Source of the DNA: Haloarchaeobius iranensis
Lineage (GTDB): Archaea; Halobacteriota; Halobacteria; Halobacteriales; Natrialbaceae
Assembly: GCF_900103505.1 (NCBI RefSeq)
Contig: NZ_FNIA01000001.1
Span: forward strand, 62,001 to 126,000
Length of the DNA: 64,000 nt
Direction of reading: 5' to 3'
The notes below the pieces were generated by a model. That model was not told where the DNA came from. It did not search any database and worked only from the letters and a program-made list of their open reading frames with translations. Of this stretch, positions 1 through 8,927 are shown piece after piece (the stretch's first letter is position 1; each line of letters begins with the position of its first letter). Position numbers and translations under genes: made by a program.

Positions 1-40
1 CCCGGCCACGGGAAGTGTCCGTCGGAGCCGTCTGTCGGTC

Positions 41-1498
41 CTACCGGTTCAGCGTGTGGATGGCGTGGCCGAGCGCGTTCTCGGCGGCCTCCATCGTCGA
101 CTCGGCGAGCGTCGGGTGCGTGTGGACCGTCGAGGCGATGTCCTCCAGGGTCGCACCCATCTCGATTGCCAGCCCGAGCTCGGCGACGAGTTCGCTGGCC
201 TCCGGCCCGACGATCTGTGCGCCCAGCACGAAGCCGCTGGGTTCGTCGGCGACGATGCGGACGAAGCCGTCGGTCTCGTTGGCGGTCATCGCGCGACCGC
301 TGGCGTTGAACGGGAACTTGCCGGTGACCGGCTCGAAGCCCTGTTCTGCGGCCTCGTCCTCGGTCAGGCCGACGGTGCCGATCTCGGGCGAGGTGAAGAC
401 GGCGGCGGGCATCGCCTGGTAGTCGACGGCCGACGGCTCGCCGGCGATGACCTCGGCGGCGACCTGTCCCTCCGTGCTGGCCTTGTGCGCGAGCATCGGC
501 TCGCCGGCAACGTCGCCGACCGCGAAGATGTGGTCCTTCTCGGTGCGGGCGCGGTCGTCCGTCTGGATGAAGCCGTTCTCGTCGGTCTCGATGCCGGCCG
601 CTTCGAGGCTCATCGTGTCGGTGACGGGCTGGCGGCCGACCGCGACGAGCACCTTGTCGGCCGGGAGCTCGAGGACCTCCTGCTCCTCGGCCTCGGCGGC
701 CTCGCCACCGTCGGCGGCGGCGGGCGTGGCGGTGACGACGACGCCGTCGCCCGACTGCTCCCAGCCCTCGGCGGTGTAGCCGAAGTGGAACTCGACGCCG
801 AGCTCCTCGACGTGTTTGCGGACGACCCGACTCACGTCGTCCTCGTACGGCGGCAGCACGTCGTCGAGCATCTCGATGACGGTCACGTCGGTGCCGAGAC
901 GGGCGTAGACGCCCGCGAGCTCCATGCCGATGTAGCCCGCACCGACGACCACGAGCTCGTCCGGGACGGTCTGGAGGTCCAGCGCCCCCTCGGCGGAGAT
1001 GACGTGCTCGCCGTCGAACTCGAAGCCCGGCACCTGGATGGGCCGCGAGCCGGTGGCGATGATCGCGTGCTCGAAGTCGATTGACTCGCTGCCCTGCCCC
1101 TCGCCACCGTGGACGACGCGGACCGAGTTCTCGCCGGCGAACTCCGCGGTCCCCTCGACGAGGTTGACGCCGTTGGCCTTGCAGAGCTTCTCGACGCCGC
1201 CGGTCAGCCCGTCGACCACGTCGTCCTTCCAGTTCATCATCTGCGAGAGGTCCACGGCGGGGTTCGCGTGGATGCCGAGGTCCTCCGCGTTGCCCGCGTC
1301 GTGGGCGAGCTTCGAGCCCGTGATGAGCGCCTTCGACGGGATGCAGCCCCGGTTGAGGCAGGCCCCGCCGTAGGCGTCGCGCTCGACGAGCGTCACGTCG
1401 AGGTCGAGCTGTCCGGCGCGGATGGCGGCCACGTAGCCCCCCGGACCCGCGCCGATGACCAGTACGTCCGTGCCAGTAGTGACGTCTCCGACGACCAT
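41..1498 (-). CDS. lpdA: Dihydrolipoyl dehydrogenase (E3)
   Basis: FAD-dependent E3 of 2-oxoacid dehydrogenase complexes; it reoxidises the dihydrolipoyl arm of E2 with NAD+. The N-terminal FAD motif GAGPGG is followed by the redox-active disulfide CLNRGC (Cys47 and Cys52), a second dinucleotide fold with GAGYIGMELA, and the C-terminal HTHPTLAE catalytic His/Glu motif. Length is about 485 residues, normal for the family. I choose the ATG at 1498 over an in-frame start nine bases upstream because a TATA-like box sits 28 bases before it, fitting a leaderless mRNA. It lies downstream of the E1/E2 genes on the same strand but has its own promoter and is separated from them by a regulator gene, so E3 may be expressed independently and shared between complexes. 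Confidence 0.96.
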   Translation of the reverse strand: MVVGDVTTGTDVLVIGAGPGGYVAAIRAGQLDLDVTLVERDAYGGACLNRGCIPSKALITGSKLAHDAGNAEDLGIHANPAVDLSQMMNWKDDVVDGLTGGVEKLCKANGVNLVEGTAEFAGENSVRVVHGGEGQGSESIDFEHAIIATGSRPIQVPGFEFDGEHVISAEGALDLQTVPDELVVVGAGYIGMELAGVYARLGTDVTVIEMLDDVLPPYEDDVSRVVRKHVEELGVEFHFGYTAEGWEQSGDGVVVTATPAAADGGEAAEAEEQEVLELPADKVLVAVGRQPVTDTMSLEAAGIETDENGFIQTDDRARTEKDHIFAVGDVAGEPMLAHKASTEGQVAAEVIAGEPSAVDYQAMPAAVFTSPEIGTVGLTEDEAAEQGFEPVTGKFPFNASGRAMTANETDGFVRIVADEPSGFVLGAQIVGPEASELVAELGLAIEMGATLEDIASTVHTHPTLAESTMEAAENALGHAIHTLNR

Positions 1499-1520
1499 AC
1501 TACACATCCCGACCAGCAGC

Positions 1521-1530
1521 CATAAAAAGC
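1521..1530 (-). promoter_or_regulatory. TATA-like box of lpdA
   Basis: The minus strand reads GCTTTTTATG, centred about 28 bases before the ATG at 1498. This is the distance expected for a haloarchaeal leaderless transcript and decides the lpdA start. Confidence 0.6.
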
Positions 1531-1615
1531 CGCAGGAATTGCCAGTGCGAGCAGAACCCGGGGACGCAGCGCCGATGGGGCCCGTCGCGTGTGGGCACGT
1601 GACAGGAAAAATCCG

Positions 1616-2383
1616 TCAGTCGAGCGGCTCGGCCCGCTCCCGGCAGGCATCGAACACACCCCGGGCCCACGCGAGCGCGTCCGGGTCCTCGGTCGTCGCC
1701 ACCGCCGTGACCGCGCCGCTCTCGTCGTCGTAGCCGGGAATCACGAGCGTGTCGTCGTAGATGGCGATGTCGAGCGGCGGGTCCTCGACGAGGTAGGTCG
1801 CGGTCGTCTCCATCGCCATGAGCTCGTCGTGTCCATCGGGATGCTGGGTTCGGACGCCCTCGAACGCCGCCGGCGTGAGCACCCACTCGACGGGGACCCC
1901 GCGCTGGAGGACCTCGTAGGTCCGCTCCATCACCGTCGGCGACCCGAAGGAGGCCGTGACGCCGACCATCGCCTCGCTGGTATCCCCGACGATGGTCGCG
2001 AGCGCCTGGTCGATGCGGTACGGTGTCGACGGGTCGGCGGTGAGGACCGTCGCGTCGGTGAAGAGGTGGGTGTTCGCGACGAGTTCCGGGGCGTCGACGC
2101 GTGCAAGCACGGGGGCCAGCGTGCGTGTGCCGGTCAGCCCCTCGTCCAAGGACTCGACGTGTGCGAGAACGGCACGCCCGAGGCCGGTGAGCCGGTACCC
2201 CTCTGGTTCGCGTTCCAGGAGCCCACGCTCCGTCAGCGCGTTCGTCGCCCGGTATGCCGTCGCCCGGGAGACGCCGGCACGCTCCGCGAGGGTGGTCCGG
2301 TCGGTGGGGCCGTCCCGACAAGCCGCGAGGACGGGTGCACGCTGCAACAGGGCGACGGCGTCGTCGACAGCGTCCCGGTCCAT
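1616..2383 (-). CDS. Winged-helix transcriptional regulator, haloarchaeal type
   Basis: A 255-residue protein. The N-terminal helix-turn-helix (about residues 10-65) contains LAERAGVSRATAYRATNALT, where the second helix should read DNA, followed by a wing ending near EGYRLTGLG. The C-terminal 170 residues resemble the sensor half found in many haloarchaeal two-domain regulators (a FilR1/DUF1724-like middle domain is my inference); the ligand is unknown. It sits between the E2 and E3 genes of the 2-oxoacid dehydrogenase cluster on the same strand. Two perfect 15-base palindromes just upstream suggest autoregulation. Whether it also controls the neighbouring complex genes cannot be told from sequence. 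Confidence 0.85.
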   Translation of the reverse strand: MDRDAVDDAVALLQRAPVLAACRDGPTDRTTLAERAGVSRATAYRATNALTERGLLEREPEGYRLTGLGRAVLAHVESLDEGLTGTRTLAPVLARVDAPELVANTHLFTDATVLTADPSTPYRIDQALATIVGDTSEAMVGVTASFGSPTVMERTYEVLQRGVPVEWVLTPAAFEGVRTQHPDGHDELMAMETTATYLVEDPPLDIAIYDDTLVIPGYDDESGAVTAVATTEDPDALAWARGVFDACRERAEPLD

Positions 2384-2423
2384 GTGGCCGTATTCTGGGG
2401 AGGCGAGTTAACCGTTGGCAAAC

Positions 2424-2457
2424 TGAGACGGTGTCTCACGGGTGAGACGGCGTCTCA
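2424..2457. promoter_or_regulatory. Twin palindromic operators upstream of the winged-helix regulator
   Basis: Two perfect palindromes, TGAGACGGTGTCTCA (2424-2438) and TGAGACGGCGTCTCA (2443-2457), are 19 bases apart centre to centre and differ only at the central base. On the minus strand they lie between a TATA-like box (about 2464-2471) and the regulator's start codon, covering the expected transcription start. A protein bound there would block initiation, so I read them as autoregulatory operators. Confidence 0.65.
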
Positions 2458-2463
2458 GCGGTG

Positions 2464-2471
2464 CCTATAAG
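2464..2471 (-). promoter_or_regulatory. TATA-like box of the winged-helix regulator
   Basis: The minus strand reads CTTATAGG. A start 24-28 bases downstream would fall near 2440, inside the twin operators. Confidence 0.45.
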
Positions 2472-2938
2472 CTGTGTTCGTGCGTCCCGGTAATCGGGCA
2501 GACCGAATCACGTCGACGGCCCGGGGGGACCGTCGCGGCGCTGCCGAGTGTGCGACCGTCGGGGGGCGGTTGCCACGGGGGACCGGGGCGGCTCGCCCTG
2601 TCGGGGCTGCCGCCCCACTGCGACAGCGACGAGACATTTCTTACCGTGTCCGCGGCCACCACCGCACGCCGACAGAGCGAGCGGGAGGTCACCAGCACTC
2701 CGACAGAGCGTGTCGTTGACGACCACCGAGAGGACGGAGAGTGGGGACGCCCGCGCCGCCCCGTCCGCGACGACCTGCGGGGTCACGAACCGACCCGGGA
2801 CCGGCTCGACAGGCTCGTCGGTGACTGGGGCGACATCGACTGTTACGGGCTTCGTCGGACCGGACGCTGTCGGGTCGTCGATACACGCCGACAGCGTGCC
2901 CTGTCCGTAGCGAGGCACGACTCCGGCGTCGCACGAAA
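2472..2938. other. Non-coding gap between pdhC and the regulator
   Basis: About 470 bases with no gene I can support. Open frames exist on both strands, including a 144-codon minus-strand frame from 2942 to 2508, but none shows a recognisable motif, a convincing promoter or a sensible fold. It may be the remnant of whatever separated E3 from the rest of the cluster. Confidence 0.4.
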
Positions 2939-2940
2939 GC

Positions 2941-2946
2941 AAAAAA
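2941..2946 (-). terminator. T-run terminator after pdhC
   Basis: On the minus strand a run of six T follows a GC-rich stretch, beginning 13 bases after the pdhC stop codon. This is the typical archaeal termination signal and marks the end of the pdhABC operon. Confidence 0.55.
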
Positions 2947-2958
2947 GGCGCGGCCTGC

Positions 2959-4524
2959 CTACTCCAGCAGGAGCAGCTGCGGGTTCTCGAGGTACTTCAT
3001 GACCTCGTTGGTGAACTGTGCGCCCTCCGCGCCGTCGATGATGCGGTGGTCGAACGAGAGCGACAGCGTCAGCACGTGGCGGATCTCGATGCTGTCCTCG
3101 CCGTTCTCGTCGGTGACGACGCGTGGCTTCTTCTTGATTTCGCCGAGCGCCAGGATGGCGGTCTCGGGGTAGTTGATGATCGGCGTGGCGTACTCGCCGC
3201 CGATGCCGCCGATGTTCGTGATGGTGAACGTGCCGCCGCGCATCTCCTCCAGCGCGATCGAGCGCTCCCGGGCCTTCGAGACCAGCTCGTTCATCTCGGA
3301 GGAGAGCTGGAGCAGGCCCTTCCGGTCGGCCTGCTTGACGACGGGGACCATCAGGCCCACGTCGGTCGCGGTCGCGACGCCGATGTTGTAGTAGTGCTTC
3401 TTGACGATCTCCTCGTTCTCCTCGTCGAGCGAGGAGTTGACGATGGGGTACTCCTTCAGCGCCGCCACACACGCCTTCATCACGAACGGCATGTAGGTCA
3501 GCTTGATGTCCTTCTCGGCGGCGTGGGGCTTGAGCTCCTTCCGGGCCTCGACGAGCGCGGTCACGTCGACCTCGTCGTGGTGGGTGACGTGCGGGGCGGT
3601 GTACTTCGACTCCGCCATCGCGTCGGCGATGGTCTGGCGGACGCCGCTGAACGGCTCCCGCTCCTCGCGCTGCTGCGGCTCACCCATCGGCTCGCCGGCG
3701 GCCATCGCCTTCGCGTCGGCCTCCTGAGCCTCCTGCTGGGCCTGCGCGTACTCGTGGACGGCCTCGGGCGTGACGAACGGCTCGCCGTCTTTCGTCTCGT
3801 CCGTCGGGACGGCGTTCAGGTCGACGCCCTCCTCCTCGGCGAGCTTGCGCGTCGCCGGCGCGGCCAGCGTCTGCTCGCGGTCCGCAGCCTCGACCTGCTG
3901 GGGTGCGGTCGTCGTCGTGCTCGCGGCCGCCTGGCCGCCAGCGGAGCCCGCGTCGGCGGACTCGGTCGCGGCCGCGGTGTCGTCGCCGCCTTCCGCGGTC
4001 GCGGGCTCGGGTTCGGCCTCGTCGCCGCCCTCGGCGTGGGCGCGCACGTCCTGGTCGGTGACGCGACCCGAGGGCCCGGTGCCCTCGACCTCGGCGATGT
4101 CGACGCCGAGCTCGCGGGCCAGCTTCCGGGCGCTCGGCGGGGCGAACACGCGACCCGAGGGTGTCTCGACCTCCTCGGTGTCGCCGGCGGGTTCGGTGTC
4201 CGCCGCTGCCTCGTCGGCGTCGGCCGCCGCGGGCTCCTCGCTCTCGGCTGCGCCCGACTGCGTCGTGTCCTCGAGGTCGTCCTCGCCCTCGACGTTGTAC
4301 ACCATGATGACGTCGCCGACGGGCACCATCTCGCCCTCCTCGGCGAGCAGTTCCTTCACCGTGCCGTTGTACGGCGAGGGCACGTCGACGGCGGCTTTGT
4401 CCGTCTCGACCTTCGCGACCGGCTGGTCCTCGGTGACGGTGTCGCCGGGCTCGACGAGCCACTCGAGCAGCTCGCCCTCGGCGACGCCCTCGCCGACGTC
4501 TGGAAGCTTGAATTCCTGGGGCAT
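2959..4524 (-). CDS. pdhC: 2-oxoacid dehydrogenase complex E2, dihydrolipoyl acyltransferase
   Basis: The core acyltransferase of the complex, 521 residues. Domain order: a lipoyl domain (1-80) with the lipoyl-lysine in ETDKAAVD (Lys43); an Ala/Glu-rich linker; a peripheral subunit-binding domain (PPSARKLARELGV, about 130-165); a second similar subunit-binding segment (APATRKLAEEEGV); and a catalytic domain ending in DHRIIDG, the His/Asp active-site motif. Two subunit-binding segments is less usual than one. It follows pdhB by one base. The symbol follows haloarchaeal convention. The true oxoacid is uncertain: haloarchaea normally oxidise pyruvate with a ferredoxin oxidoreductase, and related haloarchaeal complexes have been linked to branched-chain oxoacids. 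Confidence 0.93.
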   Translation of the reverse strand: MPQEFKLPDVGEGVAEGELLEWLVEPGDTVTEDQPVAKVETDKAAVDVPSPYNGTVKELLAEEGEMVPVGDVIMVYNVEGEDDLEDTTQSGAAESEEPAAADADEAAADTEPAGDTEEVETPSGRVFAPPSARKLARELGVDIAEVEGTGPSGRVTDQDVRAHAEGGDEAEPEPATAEGGDDTAAATESADAGSAGGQAAASTTTTAPQQVEAADREQTLAAPATRKLAEEEGVDLNAVPTDETKDGEPFVTPEAVHEYAQAQQEAQEADAKAMAAGEPMGEPQQREEREPFSGVRQTIADAMAESKYTAPHVTHHDEVDVTALVEARKELKPHAAEKDIKLTYMPFVMKACVAALKEYPIVNSSLDEENEEIVKKHYYNIGVATATDVGLMVPVVKQADRKGLLQLSSEMNELVSKARERSIALEEMRGGTFTITNIGGIGGEYATPIINYPETAILALGEIKKKPRVVTDENGEDSIEIRHVLTLSLSFDHRIIDGAEGAQFTNEVMKYLENPQLLLLE

Positions 4525-4525
4525 A

Positions 4526-5533
4526 TCAGAAGCTCACCGCGTCGCGGATACCCTTCTTGATGCGTGCGGGCTCCGGCAGGTAGTAGTCCTCGAGCGCGTA
4601 CAGCGGGAACGGCGTGTCGAAGCCGGTGATGCGCTCGACCGGTGCCTCCTGGTACAGCAGCGCCTCCTCCTGGATGATGGAGGCGATCTCGCCGCCGAGG
4701 CCGCCGGACTTCGGGGCCTCGTGGACGACCGCGGCGCGGCCGGTCTTCTTGAACGACTCGACGATGGTCTCCTCGTCGAGCGGCGAGATGGAGCGGATGT
4801 CGACGACCTCGACGTCGATGCCGTCCTCCTCCGCGAGTTCCTCGGCGGCCTCGATGGTCGGCCGGGACATCGCACCCCACGTGTACACCGAGATGTCGGT
4901 GCCCTCGCGGCGCACGGCGGCCTCACCGAGCGGGACCTCGTAGTCGTCCGTCGGGACCTCGTTGCGGAACGCGCGGTAGATGAGCTTCGGCTCGAGGAAC
5001 ACGACCGGGTCCGGGTCGCGGATGGCCGAGATGAGCATCCCCTTCGCGTCGTACGGGGTGCTCGGGATCTGTACCTTGAGGCCGGGCTGGTGGGCGAACA
5101 TCGCCTCCGTCGACTCGGAGTGGTGCTCGGGCGCGCGGATGCCACCGCCGTACGGCGCGCGGATGACCATCGGACACGTGAACCGGCCGCGGGAGCGGGT
5201 GCGGATGCGCGCCGCGTGGCTCACGATCTGGTCGAACGCGGGGTAGATGAAGCCCATGAACTGTATCTCGGGGACGGGCTTCAGGCCGTAGGCGGCCATC
5301 CCGATGGCCGTGCCCACGATGCCGGACTCGGCCAGCGGCGTGTCGATGACGCGGTCCCCGCCGAACTCCTCGTAGAGTCCCTCGGTCGCACGGAACACGC
5401 CGCCGTTCTTCCCGACGTCCTCGCCCATGACGAGCACGTCTTCGTCGTTCTTCATCTCGGTGTACAGCCCGTCGCGGACGGACTGCACGAGCGTCAGGTT
5501 CTCCGTCTCGGATGCAGTGTCTTGCGTAGCCAT
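4526..5533 (-). CDS. pdhB: 2-oxoacid dehydrogenase E1 component, beta subunit
   Basis: The beta subunit of the thiamine-diphosphate-dependent decarboxylase. Its 335 residues are normal for an alpha2beta2 E1. The N-terminal half carries VMGEDVGKNGG and DTPLAESGIVGTAIG, conserved in the transketolase pyrimidine-binding domain. The C-terminal half carries the transketolase-C region (for example EVVDIRSISPLDEETI). It is three bases downstream of pdhA and one base upstream of pdhC, clearly cotranscribed. Confidence 0.94.
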   Translation of the reverse strand: MATQDTASETENLTLVQSVRDGLYTEMKNDEDVLVMGEDVGKNGGVFRATEGLYEEFGGDRVIDTPLAESGIVGTAIGMAAYGLKPVPEIQFMGFIYPAFDQIVSHAARIRTRSRGRFTCPMVIRAPYGGGIRAPEHHSESTEAMFAHQPGLKVQIPSTPYDAKGMLISAIRDPDPVVFLEPKLIYRAFRNEVPTDDYEVPLGEAAVRREGTDISVYTWGAMSRPTIEAAEELAEEDGIDVEVVDIRSISPLDEETIVESFKKTGRAAVVHEAPKSGGLGGEIASIIQEEALLYQEAPVERITGFDTPFPLYALEDYYLPEPARIKKGIRDAVSF

Positions 5534-5536
5534 GTG

Positions 5537-6643
5537 TTAGTCCTCCAGGAGTGCGTCGTCGCCGAACTCTTCGCGGACGCTGTTGAACCACTCCAACTGT
5601 TCGTCCAACTTCTTCGGCATGCCCGCATAAACGTGTTTGAATATCTCTTCGGGGTCGGGGCGCTCGACGGCCTCCGCGGCGGCGATGGCGTCGGCGACCT
5701 CGTCCTCGACCTCGGCCTCGATGGCGTCGACCCGCTCGTCGTCGAGCAGGCCGTGCTGGCGCAGGAACGTCTCCATGCGCGGGATGGGGTCCTTCTGCTT
5801 CCAGCGCTCGACCTCCTCGTCGTCCCGGTAGACGGAGGGGTCGTCGGCGGTGGTGTGTGCGCCGAAGCGGTACTGGACCGCCTCGATGAGCGTCGGTCGC
5901 AGGTCGTCGTCGGGGTCCTTCGCCTTCTCGACGGCGTCGCGCGTGACCTTGTACACCGCCAGCGGGTCCATCCCGTCGACCTGCACGCCCTCGAAGCCGT
6001 AGGCGGTGGCCTTCTGGGCGATGGTCTCGCTCGCGGTCTGCTTCTCGCGCGGAACCGAGATGGCCCACTGGTTGTTGTTGCAGAAGAACACGTTCGGCGT
6101 GTCGAAGACGCCGGCGAAGTTCAGCCCCTCGTGGAAGTCACCTTCCGAGGTCGCGCCGTCGCCGAAGTAGCAGAGGAACGCCCTGTTCTCGCCCTTGAGC
6201 TTCGACGCCCAGGCCGCGCCGGTCGCGTGGGGAATCTGGGTCGCGATGGGCACCGCTGTGGTGAACATGTTCACGTCGTCCGGGATGTCGTTGCCGGACT
6301 CGTGGCCCATCCAGGTCAGCAGCGTCTTCTCCAGCGAGACGCCTTGGACGAGCGCCGCGCCGTGCTCGCGGTAGGACGGGAACAGCCAGTCCTCCTCGTC
6401 CAGCGCGTGGGCGCTCCCGATCTGGGCGCCTTCCTGACCGGAGAGCGGCGGGTAGGTCCCCATACGCCCCTGGCGCTGGAGCGAGACGGCCCGCTGGTCG
6501 AAGTGGCGGGCCAGCCGCATCTGTTTGTACATTTCGACGAGTTCGTCGTCGTCGACATCCGGCACCTCCGCGTCGTCGAGCACCCGGCCCGCATCGTCGA
6601 GCACCTGTACGCGCTCGCGGGGGTCGTGCTGAATCGTGCTCAC
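5537..6643 (-). CDS. pdhA: 2-oxoacid dehydrogenase E1 component, alpha subunit
   Basis: The catalytic E1 alpha subunit, 368 residues. The thiamine diphosphate motif is visible as [13 protein letters not shown] ending in [11 protein letters not shown], and the phosphorylation-loop region [16 protein letters not shown] is present. The frame stays open for another 50 codons upstream, but I take the GTG at 6643: it gives the family length, and the upstream codons fall in an AT-rich promoter region with a TATA-like box near 6690. First gene of the pdhABC operon. Confidence 0.92.
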   Translation of the reverse strand: MSTIQHDPRERVQVLDDAGRVLDDAEVPDVDDDELVEMYKQMRLARHFDQRAVSLQRQGRMGTYPPLSGQEGAQIGSAHALDEEDWLFPSYREHGAALVQGVSLEKTLLTWMGHESGNDIPDDVNMFTTAVPIATQIPHATGAAWASKLKGENRAFLCYFGDGATSEGDFHEGLNFAGVFDTPNVFFCNNNQWAISVPREKQTASETIAQKATAYGFEGVQVDGMDPLAVYKVTRDAVEKAKDPDDDLRPTLIEAVQYRFGAHTTADDPSVYRDDEEVERWKQKDPIPRMETFLRQHGLLDDERVDAIEAEVEDEVADAIAAAEAVERPDPEEIFKHVYAGMPKKLDEQLEWFNSVREEFGDDALLED

Positions 6644-7034
6644 GGTAGAACCCACCTTGACATGTATCGAATGTCTCCCGCTCGCGTTATATGGTTTTCG
6701 TAAAAACGTTACTATCAACCTTATTCTTGCCATACAGTCGCACAGATTTGCGATTTTCGCCTCGAAGCTGCACGCATTTCCAGTTTCGTCCTGCAATAGC
6801 CGGGGGACCTGGGTTCCTCACGGTCTTCTATCGTCAATTCTGGACGAATGGGCGGGAGTTTATTTCGAAGGTTGCGTGCGAGTCTGTATCGATGGTGTTC
6901 CCTGGTACCGTGAGACAACCTGGCCTCGGCACCGCGGACACCGGCTCGTCGTTCCCGCAGCCGTGCTGTCGGCGGGGTCGCTCGGTAGGACTGCCAGAAC
7001 GGTTAATCCACCCCGAGCCCTCCGAAGCAGTACA
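6644..7034. promoter_or_regulatory. Divergent promoter region between pdhA and a sensor kinase
   Basis: About 390 bases, distinctly more AT-rich than the genes beside it (notably 6685-6900). For pdhA, minus-strand TATA-like sequence lies around 6685-6692 (CCATATAAC). For the kinase, GGTTAATCC at 7002-7010 is about 29 bases before its GTG. The near-palindrome GTTTTCGTAAAAAC at about 6694-6707 may be an operator. I see no gene in it. Confidence 0.45.
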
Positions 7035-8900
7035 GTGCTCGCACTCCTGTACGGAGCCGTGCTCCTGCCCGTCGTCCTGGGACTGGGTTGGCTCGCCGTG
7101 CGACTCCGTCGCGACTACCCCGACCAGCCTGGTGCGACAGCGCTCGCCGTCGCACTCGTCGGCTGCGGCGGGTACGCGGCGATCGACGCAGCCGAGGCCC
7201 TCGCGACCACGACGACGTGGAAGTACGTCTTCGTCGTCGCACAGACGGTCCCGTACGAACTAATCGGGCCGGCGATACTGGTGTTCTCGCTCGAGTACAC
7301 CGGCGTGAACCGGTACGTCAACCGGTACCTCGTCGCGGCACTCGCGGTGGTCCCGACGGTCACCATACTGACGCTCGTCGGGCACCCGCTCGCCGGCGTC
7401 GACCTCTACTTCAGCAACCTCACCGTCGAACCGTACGCCTACAGCCTGGAGACGCTCGACTACGACCCCGGACTGTGGTTCTTCGTGGACGGATTCAACA
7501 CGGTCCTCCTCGCCACGCTCGGGGCCGGCCAGTTCCTGCTCCTCTCCATCCGGTCGACGGGGATGTACCGGCGCCAGGGCCGGCTCCTCTTCGTCGGCCT
7601 GCTCGTGCCTCTCGTCGCCGGGTTCGCGAACATCGTGCTGTTCCCGGACGCGCCCATGGACCTCGCACCGCCGACGTTCGCCGTCACCTGGCTCGCCATC
7701 GGGTTCGCCCTGTTCCGGTCGGAGCTCCTCGCGGTCGTCCCGGTCGACTGGCACTCGCTCATCGACCAGCTCGCCGAGGCCGTGTTCGTCGTCGACCCCC
7801 AGGGTCGAATCGTGCAGGCGAACGCGGCCGCCGCCACGCTCCTCGCCGGGAGCGGTCCCGGCACCGGAATCGCCAGCGCCGCCGGGACGCGCGTGGCGAC
7901 CAGGAGCGGCGGCGCACTCGTCGGCGCGTCCGCGGCGACCACGCTGTCGGAGACGTTCGAGGTCGACCTGGCCACCGTGGACGATGGCGACGTCCTGGCC
8001 GTCGACGACCCTCACGTCGCCGACGACACCGGGACGTCCGACGGCCCCGTGAGCCGACGGTTCGAGACCCGAATCCGCACCGTCGAGGACGCACGCGGTC
8101 GCCAGCGCGGCCGGCTGTTCCTCCTATACGATGTCACCGAACGGGTCGCGCTCGAGCGCCGCATCCGGACCCAGTACGAGCAGCTCGACGTCCTCAACCG
8201 GCTGCTCCGCCACGACATCCGGAACGACGTCTCCGTGGCCATCGGCTGGGGCGAGCGGCTCCAGACCGACCTCGGCCGCGACGTTCCGGGCGACAGCGGG
8301 GGAACGGCCCCCGCCGACGGCGAGGCGGACGGCCTGACCGCCGCGGAGCGCCTCGACCACGTGGACGCGGTACTGACCGCGAACCGCCACATCGAGGAGC
8401 TCACGCTGGTCGCGCGTGACATCTCGCGGAGCGTCGCGAGCGACGACGACGTCGAACTGGAGCCGGTCGACGTCGGCGCCCGCCTCCGCGACGCGGTAGC
8501 CACCGCGACCACCTCCTACGAGGACGCCGTGTTCGACGAGCCGGCGACGTATCCGACCGTCCACGTCGAGGCGAACGAGACGCTCGGCTCCGTGTTCACG
8601 AACCTCCTCAACAACGCCGTCCAGCACAACGACAGCGACGTGCCACACGTCGCAGTGACCATCAGCGTCGACGAGGATACCGTCACGGTCGTCGTCGCCG
8701 ACGACGGACCAGGCATCCCCGATTCGCGGCGGGAGGCCATCTTCGGCCGTGGCGAGAAGGGTGCGGAGAGCAGCGGGACGGGCGTCGGGCTCTACCTCGT
8801 CGACCAGCTCGTCGACGACTTCGGGGGGACCGTCCGCGTCGAGGACGCCGCCCTCGGTGGTGCCGCCTTCGTCGTCGAACTTCCGCTCGCCGACGACTGA
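7035..8900 (+). CDS. Sensor histidine kinase with N-terminal 7TM domain
   Basis: Membrane sensor kinase, 621 residues. Residues 1-225 hold seven hydrophobic segments of the haloarchaeal histidine-kinase 7TM type. A PAS-like domain follows (AVFVVDPQGRIVQANAAA), then the H-box LLRHDIRND with the phospho-acceptor at about His393, and an HATPase domain with N-box NLLNNAVQHND, G1 DDGPGIPD and G2 GTGVGLYLV. The GTG at 7035 is chosen because it begins the first membrane segment and has a TATA-like box at the leaderless distance. No receiver domain and no adjacent response regulator are visible, so the partner is elsewhere; the signal is unknown. Confidence 0.88.
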   Translation: MLALLYGAVLLPVVLGLGWLAVRLRRDYPDQPGATALAVALVGCGGYAAIDAAEALATTTTWKYVFVVAQTVPYELIGPAILVFSLEYTGVNRYVNRYLVAALAVVPTVTILTLVGHPLAGVDLYFSNLTVEPYAYSLETLDYDPGLWFFVDGFNTVLLATLGAGQFLLLSIRSTGMYRRQGRLLFVGLLVPLVAGFANIVLFPDAPMDLAPPTFAVTWLAIGFALFRSELLAVVPVDWHSLIDQLAEAVFVVDPQGRIVQANAAAATLLAGSGPGTGIASAAGTRVATRSGGALVGASAATTLSETFEVDLATVDDGDVLAVDDPHVADDTGTSDGPVSRRFETRIRTVEDARGRQRGRLFLLYDVTERVALERRIRTQYEQLDVLNRLLRHDIRNDVSVAIGWGERLQTDLGRDVPGDSGGTAPADGEADGLTAAERLDHVDAVLTANRHIEELTLVARDISRSVASDDDVELEPVDVGARLRDAVATATTSYEDAVFDEPATYPTVHVEANETLGSVFTNLLNNAVQHNDSDVPHVAVTISVDEDTVTVVVADDGPGIPDSRREAIFGRGEKGAESSGTGVGLYLVDQLVDDFGGTVRVEDAALGGAAFVVELPLADD

Positions 8901-8927
8901 GACGCGCTCCACGGCTCGCACCGCTCG

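Noticed and set aside
2508-2942. 144-codon minus-strand frame after pdhC
   Set aside because: No recognisable motif, and its start falls in the pdhC terminator. The Val/Pro-rich first half is only faintly protein-like.
3770-6703. Open frame of 977 codons antisense to the E1 and E2 genes
   Set aside because: A shadow of high GC content at third positions; the minus strand encodes complete, recognisable PdhA, PdhB and PdhC.
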